Assembly (NCBI GenBank): GCA_025558075.1
Contig: JAHLKF010000004.1
Coordinates: 620,001 to 684,000, forward strand
Origin: Gaertneriomyces semiglobifer
Lineage: Eukaryota; Chytridiomycota; Chytridiomycetes; Spizellomycetales; Spizellomycetaceae
Length of the DNA: 64,000 nucleotides
Direction of reading: 5' to 3'
A program made the translations under genes and the position numbers. Shown here in pieces: positions 57,858 to 64,000 of this stretch (the stretch's first letter is position 1; every line of letters begins with the position of its first letter). The notes below the pieces were generated by a model. It saw nothing but the letters and a program-made list of their open reading frames with translations. It was not told the origin of the DNA and did no database searches.

Positions 57858-59678
57858 TCATTTGCTCTTCTCCCCCCTTTCCACGTCTATCTTGATTTCC
57901 TCAACTGGCTGGTCATCATGCGTGTCAACGCTTCGAATGGCATCGTTGGGTTTTTTCGCCCTTTTGCCCAACAAATGCTTTACCCACAACGGATACAAAT
58001 CCTCCTTTCTTTTAGGTCCCCATACTTCTTTCTCATCAAAATTTGCAGGTCGGAGTTTATCTTTGCTCGCCTTTCTAAGCAGCAAAACAACGGTGTTGAT
58101 GATCAAATACGAGCCGATGCCGGCGATCAACCCGTACGCGATAGAGTATGTCAATGGCATCAAAGCGATCGTGAGGAATGCCGGGATTGCGTCTGGCAAG
58201 TAATTCCAATTGACGGCCGCAAACGCTGTTTGGGCCATCAGAACACCGACCATGATGAGAGCAGGACCGGTTGCCCATGGTGGGAAAGACGCAAAGATGG
58301 GCGCGAAGAACAAGCTATAAGCGCGTGCAAGTCAATGTTAATGTTGAGCTCAACTTTGCGATACGTGAATGTCTGGGACTGACCTGAGGATGAAGAAAAG
58401 GCCGGTCGTAATGGCCGTCAAGCCCGTGCGACCTCCTTCGGCGATACCCGCTCCACTCTCGATGTAAGCGGTGGCGGGCGAACTACCGAGGGGACCACTG
58501 ATTGTCACGGTAAAAGCGTCGATCAAGAAGGCAGCGTAGGAGCCTTCAAAGTCGCCGTCCTCGTCCATCAATCCGGCGTACTTGGCCATTGAGAACATGG
58601 TACCGGTCGCGTCGAGAATGTCGACATACAAAAAGGTAACCAAAGCAATCCAGACGTCCTTGTTACCCAGATCAAAGTCGAGGCTTCCGGCAATCATCCG
58701 GATTTTAGGAATGGCGACGACACCTTTAAAGTAGTCGAAAGCGGCGTCACCGACATCCGTGTATGGAAAGTAGGTGACATTGGTGCCGCGGAACCAAGAG
58801 ATAATACTGATGAAGAGAATACTCAACAAAATGGCGCCTTTCACTCGAAACGACATGAGTATGGCGATGATCAGGAATCCAAGAATGCCGAGCCAGGTTG
58901 TAGGGCCTTCCATGGTGTGGCCTTCGCAATGGTTGGTATCAATGTTTTTCGCCCACGGCGGACAACCACCGAGACCGACGAGCGTGGCGCCATTGCCAGA
59001 GACGAGTCCGATACCAGCGGAGTTTTGCAATCCGATGAATGTTAGGAATAGGCCGATACCGGCAGAAGTGGCTACTTTGATCGACATTGGAATGGCTTTG
59101 GTGAGGAGCTGTCGCAGGCCCAGAGCAGAAAGCAAGAGAAAAATGATTCCTTCCAAGAACACGGCGGCGAGGGCGGTTTCGAATCGCACTTTTCCTGTGC
59201 CATGGAAGCCGACTACCTGATACACGAAGTAAGCATTAAGGCCGAGTGAGGGTGCAATAGCGATAGGTAAATCGGCTACGAGGCCCATGGCGATACATCC
59301 GATGAGGGAAATGGCCGATGTAGCAGTAATAAAATCCTTCTTTAGTTCCGAGAGGCATTCCTGATAGACAGGATCAGCGAGACACACATTTGGTCCACCG
59401 ATGCAATCACAGGTTCCGCCAGACTCTGTTAAAATTGTAGCGTTCACGCTGATGATGTATGCCATTGTGACAAAGGTTGCAATGCCAGCTCTAGTTTACA
59501 CATGCTTCTTTAATCCAGCATTCCCACAAGCGCGAACTAACGTTCACCCGCGTACTCACCGAAACTCGGTAAAGAAAGTGGTCTGGCGTTCCCTTGCCAC
59601 CCCGGAACCTTGTAAGCGGAACCGTCGACCTACTGGGGACGCGGCGACGCGGGCGTTTAGTCTGTCGATGGCGCCCAT
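57858..59678 (-). CDS. AzgA-type purine (adenine/guanine/hypoxanthine) permease
   Basis: Exons 59560..59678, 58384..59490 and 57858..58314 give 560 aa. AzgA proteins are proton-coupled purine importers of the plasma membrane, in the NCS2-related fold with about 14 helices. Marks are the N-terminal RAGIATFVTMAYIISVNATI (split by intron 1), GLVADLPIAIAPSLGLNAYF with the substrate-site region, KVATSAGIGLFLTFIGLQNS, FLYVDILDATGTM and SGPLGSSPATAYIESGAGIA. These last two are the central substrate-binding motifs and are intact. The C-terminal 70 residues are hydrophilic and Lys/Asp-rich, probably the cytosolic tail used in trafficking control. Length fits fungal AzgA (about 580). Confidence 0.95.
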
Positions 59679-60535
59679 AGTGCTGGCGTCTGTGCAGGGA
59701 TTAGGGGCACTATGAGGAGGAGGAGCTGTTGAGGTACGAATAGAATATGAAAATGCCCGTCTCCAATCGGCAGGTCGAATGAGTATTTATGGGTTTTCTT
59801 TTTGCCTGTCGGCAAGTGCGCAAGAGTTCAATTCATTTCATGTTCAAGATAAAGATAAGGCTGCGTGTTTTTTTGATCTTTGATGTGCCCGCTCCCAATT
59901 CAATTTCAATACCAGTATCTACTTTCATTCTGCTACTTACTTACTTACTTTGCTTATTACAATGCTTATCTTTTTCTCCAGAGTTGCACTTATTAAAATT
60001 GATCCCTGCCGCCAGCGCCATTGCTGTGATTAGCGTCATGCTGCGACTCGTGCAAAACCTTCGTGATGAGGCTTCCTCGCGGGTTCCTCGCTGCCATCGC
60101 TCACTGCTGTTGAGGCATAAGCTTAAGTAACGCTCATCCTTGCATGCACCCACTATGTACAGCATCTGCATAATAAAAATACAGACGTACAGCCGCTGCA
60201 GTTCAATTCCATCAGAGATCGACGATGGCATCTTTGAAAAAGAACTTTTTGTTTTTATCGAGAGTCGAACAAATAAATTACCCCCGCGGCGTTGATCCGG
60301 CGGTGCGGTTCACGGATTGGCAGTTTTCACGTGTCAGGCACTCATCCCCGTGGACTTCAAGTTGCATCGGGTGTGCAACTGCCGATGATGATTATGTAAT
60401 ACATCTCATCTCCCGCAATTAGAGTTGCACTTTCGAAAACCTACGTCGACCGAGAGTATAATAATAAGAATAAACAACCAACGGGCGAGGTAGAACGATA
60501 ATTAAGACAGTCCAGTTGTAGAGACGAGATAAGCT
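59679..60535. other. Divergent promoter region, purine permease / citrate carrier
   Basis: No gene is seen in 857 bp. A minus-strand ATAAATA lies near 59781, about 105 bp from the permease ATG, and a TATAATAATA near 60457 lies about 80 bp before the carrier ATG. Confidence 0.5.
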
Positions 60536-61805
60536 ATGGCAGCCAGCAGGCATCCTGAGAATGTAGGTTGCGTTATCGCAGTTTCCTTTCAAAACACTCT
60601 TCTCATAACCATACGCGACCACATTGTAGAAAATATCCCCGCTAGAGTCCTTGGCAGCAGGAACAATCGCAGGTGCGGTGGAGGCTACCATTACGTACCC
60701 GACCGAGTATGTCAAGACGCAACTGCAACTTCAAAACAAAAATGCTGTCAAGGTATATTACAGTTGTACTTGGCCATTGCCACGGAACTTTCAATAACTA
60801 AATCTATATTGTTAGCTGTACGATGGCCCGTTGGACTGTGCAGTCAAGACCGTACGTGAACGAGGATTTCGTGGCTTATACAGAGGTCTTTCGGCTCTTG
60901 TTATTGGAACAGCCACAAAGGCTGGAATACGATTTCTATCGTTCGAGCAATTCAAAAAGATGCTTGCCGACGAGGATGGAAAGATTGCGGGTCAGCGCAT
61001 AATGCTTGCCGGGTTAGGTGCAGGTATCACCGAAGCAATCACCGTTGTCACCCCGACTGAAACCATCAAGTACGTAACGAGATGACTGCAAGAATCGGGC
61101 ACTTTCAGCACTTGTTCCTGCCTGCTAATACTTTTCTATTGCAGAACCAAGCTCATCCACGACCAGAACCAACCGAATCCAAAGTATCGCGGCCTTGTGC
61201 ATGGCGTCAAGGCGATTGTTCGATCAGAAGGCGTAGCTGGCATTTACCGGGGCATGACCGCCGTTGTCGCTCGCCAGGGCGCGAATTCCGCCGTCCGCTT
61301 GAGTACATATGGCTTGCTGAAGGAAAAGGTACAAGACTATTATCCGATCGATCCTGTCACTGGGAAGAGAGAAGTCCCGTGGTACACAAATTTTGCCAAC
61401 GGTAAGTTGCGCCTCGGTAGTGAGCGATCCGCGTGCAATCATGCTAAACAAGAATATCAAGGTGCTTTGGCCGGCATAGTGACTGTATACACTACAATGC
61501 CTCTTGACGTCGTGAAGACGAGAATGCAAGCGCTCAATGCAAGAGACCTCTACAGAAATTCCGCACATTGTCTGTATAAAATCGTCGCGGATGAAGGCGT
61601 CAAGGCCTTATGGAAGGGCGCAACGCCGCGACTTGGACGACTCATTGTAAGTGGTCATAGAACGTTGACTTCCGCACTCGCAATGCTCGGGCTAATTTCA
61701 TCTCGCGTTTTCCGCCACCAGTTTTCCGGAGGCATCGTGTTCACAGTGTACGAACAGATCATATCCCTTTTCGACCAGTTCAGAGCAGACAATGCCTCAA
61801 GATAG
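60536..61805 (+). CDS. CTP1: Mitochondrial tricarboxylate (citrate) carrier
   Basis: Six exons, 60536..60562, 60630..60752, 60816..61069, 61145..61401, 61462..61646 and 61722..61805, give 309 aa. The protein exchanges citrate for malate across the inner mitochondrial membrane, supplying cytosolic acetyl-CoA. It has the three repeats of the carrier family, with motifs YPTEYVKTQLQ, TPTETIKTKL and MPLDVVKTRMQ; the middle one and the following HDQNQPNPKYRGLVHGV mark the citrate-carrier group. GMTAVVARQGANSAVR also fits. The first exon is only nine codons (MAASRHPEN), chosen since it joins in frame to the conserved KISPLESLAAGTIAGAVEA. Fumarase, which makes its exchange partner malate, lies far away in the window. 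Confidence 0.94.
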
Positions 61806-61982
61806 TCCAGGTCCTTTCGATCCGATAAACCTAAACTTAAACCTTTTTAATCGGCTGACACTGTAAATATTGCACGTCATTTCCCTTCCACTGTCCGCCA
61901 TTGTCAAGCGCTACTTCTCAATGAGCGAGGAACAAAACATGTCGGATATTTTGCTTTTATTGAGAACTTTACATGGATGCCC

Positions 61983-63089
61983 TCAAGCTTGGGCAACAGC
62001 CTCAGCCTCTTGCGGCACAGCCGTTGGAACAGCAACAGGGGCGGGGATAGGGGCATCCTCCTTGGGCTGATGGGTTTTGCTATCAGTACAGGCTTAAATC
62101 GCCAAAAAAAAACACAGTCCTGACTTACCTCGAGAATGGTGACATTGTCAGGCAGAGGCTTCTTGGGTCCAGTCTTACCGGTAGGGTCCCAGTCAAGCAT
62201 GATCTTCACCCTGATACCCAATACACCCTGACGAAGCAGGACGTGACGAACCGCGTTGTCAATGTAGTCACGGGTAGGCTGACCGGAGTGGATCTAGTGA
62301 TGGGCATGCAGGATAAGTGTCCGCCATTGACGCCTTCCTCAATCAATGCTATATCCGTACCATGAATCCGTCAACGAACTTCATAGACTTGGCACGAGCA
62401 CCACGGAGCTTTCCAGAAATGACGACTTCGCAACCCTTTGCTCCAGACTCCATGATGAAGCGGACAACACCGTAGCATGCTCTCCTGACGGCAAGACCAC
62501 CGAGAAGTTTGTAACGGAGGGACTCGGCCTGAGCAATCGCACAAAGACCACGGTTGTTGACCTTCTCGGCGTAAAGCTCCACAGTGCCCTCCGGGAAGTT
62601 GAACCTCTTCTGAACGACAGAGGTGAGCTCGCGAATACGGCGACCCTTCTCTCCGAGGACGTTCTGGGTACGGGTAGCGCGGATAATGATCTCGGTGTGC
62701 TGAGGGGTCACACGGACCTAGAAATGCAGATAGAAAAATCCGGGAGTTCGTAAGAATCTGATGGTTTTCACGATTCACCAACGTCCACATCCATCAAGCT
62801 ATGCTCTTTGTGGAAATTTCCGTCCTTCACCGCGATATCCAATGGGAACTATAACGACTCAAAACACACACCTCCACACCAGAATATCCCTCCTCAGCTA
62901 ACTCACGAGTCAAGAACTCGTTGAGCTCGGCGAAGAAGACACCATCGGCGACGAACTGATGAAAAAGGGCATAGTTAGACCGCAAGCCTTAATTGTTACA
63001 CTTAAAGAACCATCAAAAAGTCCTTCCGACAAATCAAAGCATCGTCGTCCTCCCCGACGCACCTTTCTTTTCTTGCTGATTTGGGCCAT
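61983..63089 (-). CDS. RPS3: 40S ribosomal protein S3 (uS3)
   Basis: Five exons, 63063..63089, 62872..62955, 62361..62717, 62129..62293 and 61983..62066, give 238 aa. S3 sits at the mRNA entry channel of the small subunit. It begins [10 protein letters not shown], then [20 protein letters not shown] and the KH domain [20 protein letters not shown] with its GxxG-type loop. [40 protein letters not shown] and [18 protein letters not shown] follow in the C-terminal domain. The Ala/Pro/Val-rich tail ends EAEAVAQA. Length matches yeast (240 aa). Its ATG is only 127 bp from the stop of the TOPRIM gene on the same strand, so its promoter is unusually confined or lies in that gene. Confidence 0.98.
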
Positions 63090-63216
63090 GGCTACCTATT
63101 AGTTGCTTCTGCTGGTCGGCGTCGCAAAAGGGGAGAATTCCTTCGGCTGCAGCGCACCGACGAGGGAAAAAAGGATTTAAGTGTGGCACAGTCATATAAC
63201 ACGCGTAGTTAGGCAT

Positions 63217-64000
63217 TCAAACGCCTGCCCAGTTAAATAATTCTAATGCGAGAGCGACTACCTCGTCCGGCACAATGCGCATGTAACGAACAATACTACT
63301 ATAATCGTGGCGTGCAATGTTCAGCTCTTTCAGCACTTCTTTGGCGTCAACTAGTATCCTGGGATTCTCTTTAGCGGCATCTAGAACTCTATTCATTTCT
63401 CCTAAAAGCCCCAACGGAAACATATGGTCGATGTCCTTGGGAGTCATTTTGCGTGTTCCGGCTCGGAATGCGTCGACGTATTCACAAGCGAAACGGTTTA
63501 TAATTGCTTGAAGGTGATCTTCAAGGAGCGTTTGAAATTTCTGCCGGAAGACTTCCGACATTTGCTTTTTCTCGGGAAAGAGGACACGGAAGATGGCTTC
63601 TTCATCCAACAAGTAGTTCTCAATCTCCACGCAAGACCAGGAGTGCCAGAGCAATCCTTTCGGCTCGAGGCACCTAGCTTCACTCGCTTCATCTAAAAAG
63701 GAGTCACGATCCTTTCTCTGCAGGGCAATAGGCTTGTAGTCGCCATCAACGACGACGGCCACCTTCAGCTTTTGCGTTTTTGTTGATTCGCGCATCCAGT
63801 TTCCCATACTTTTAGCAACATCTGCATAGACGTGCGCTGATTTCTTCCCGCCTAACCAATCGGCGACCACTTTACTAACAAATGCGGCTGCTCTCAGTGG
63901 ATCTATGCGATTCATCCACATCTGTAACAGATTCCAGTCCGATTCGTCTTCCATAAACAATAGATGTCGTTTTGCGGACAGCAGACACAATTCATCCCGT
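63217..64000 (-). CDS. TOPRIM-domain protein resembling OLD/AAA15-type nucleases, 5' end outside window
   Basis: The frame is open from 64000 to a TGA at 63217-63219 (260 codons) and the start lies to the right. The visible part resembles the C-terminal TOPRIM half of bacterial P-loop ATPase-TOPRIM proteins: first acidic motif HLLFMEDESDWNLLQMW (Glu, with Asp replacing the usual Gly next to it), second motif VAVVVDGDYKP (DxD) and the downstream signature HSWSCVEIENYLLDEEAIF. The C-terminal 100 residues are helical. In bacteria such proteins often act in phage defence or DNA repair as ATP-driven nucleases; here the role is unknown. The N-terminal ATPase half is predicted but not seen. It could also be a free-standing TOPRIM protein. 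Codon use resembles its neighbours, so any transfer is old. Confidence 0.6.
   Translation of the reverse strand, partial: RDELCLLSAKRHLLFMEDESDWNLLQMWMNRIDPLRAAAFVSKVVADWLGGKKSAHVYADVAKSMGNWMRESTKTQKLKVAVVVDGDYKPIALQRKDRDSFLDEASEARCLEPKGLLWHSWSCVEIENYLLDEEAIFRVLFPEKKQMSEVFRQKFQTLLEDHLQAIINRFACEYVDAFRAGTRKMTPKDIDHMFPLGLLGEMNRVLDAAKENPRILVDAKEVLKELNIARHDYSSIVRYMRIVPDEVVALALELFNWAGV

Noticed and set aside
59941..60422. Several short frames in the permease/carrier divergent region
   Set aside because: None exceeds 115 codons or shows family features, and the region is needed for two promoters.

Overview
The window is nuclear DNA from a fungus with compact, intron-rich genes. Most introns are 40-110 nt with GT..AG ends, and intergenic gaps run from about 0.1 to 1.7 kb. 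The protein set is typical of fungi: an AzgA-type purine permease, an NTE1-type phospholipase, TOM5 and an ABHD11/IMO32-type hydrolase. One gene (41200-44036) resembles the ciliary coiled-coil protein TSNAXIP1, which points to a zoosporic fungus of the chytrid or blastocladiomycete kind. I cannot name the species. I saw no rRNA, tRNA, transposon or CRISPR array. Exon limits come from reading splice signals and checking that reading frames join; no transcript or similarity search supports them.

Layout, 1-21 kb: an MCUR1/FMP32-type mitochondrial protein (partial), fumarase, Mediator MED14, a cytochrome b5-acyl-CoA dehydrogenase fusion ending in a peroxisomal signal, isopentenyl-diphosphate isomerase, a PDAP1/PP28 homologue, an Mpv17-family protein, ribosomal protein L9 with a predicted 5'-UTR intron and a telomere-like promoter box, a four-EF-hand protein, nucleoside diphosphate kinase, TOM5 and a one-pass membrane protein of unknown role.

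21-40 kb: eIF5, a hemerythrin-domain protein with a palindrome around its TATA box, a small secreted protein, alanine-glyoxylate aminotransferase with a C-terminal ARL, UDP-glucose:glycoprotein glucosyltransferase ending RDEL, an NTE1-type phospholipase with cyclic-nucleotide-binding domains, and a multi-pass membrane protein. 40-64 kb: the TSNAXIP1-like gene, an unrecognised seven-helix membrane protein assembled from about ten short exons, a one-module MgtE/SLC41-type transporter, an IMO32-type hydrolase, a GBF1/GEA-type ARF exchange factor, a weak hypothetical gene, the AzgA-type permease, a citrate carrier, ribosomal protein S3 and, running off the right edge, a TOPRIM-domain protein of a kind best known from bacteria.

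The genes do not form one pathway. Some groups share a compartment: fumarase, the citrate carrier, TOM5, Mpv17, the FMP32-like and IMO32-like proteins in mitochondria; the acyl-CoA dehydrogenase and aminotransferase in peroxisomes; the glucosyltransferase, NTE1 and the ARF exchange factor in the ER-Golgi system. The features most unlike routine fungal content are the TOPRIM gene, the seven-helix gene and the TSNAXIP1-like gene.
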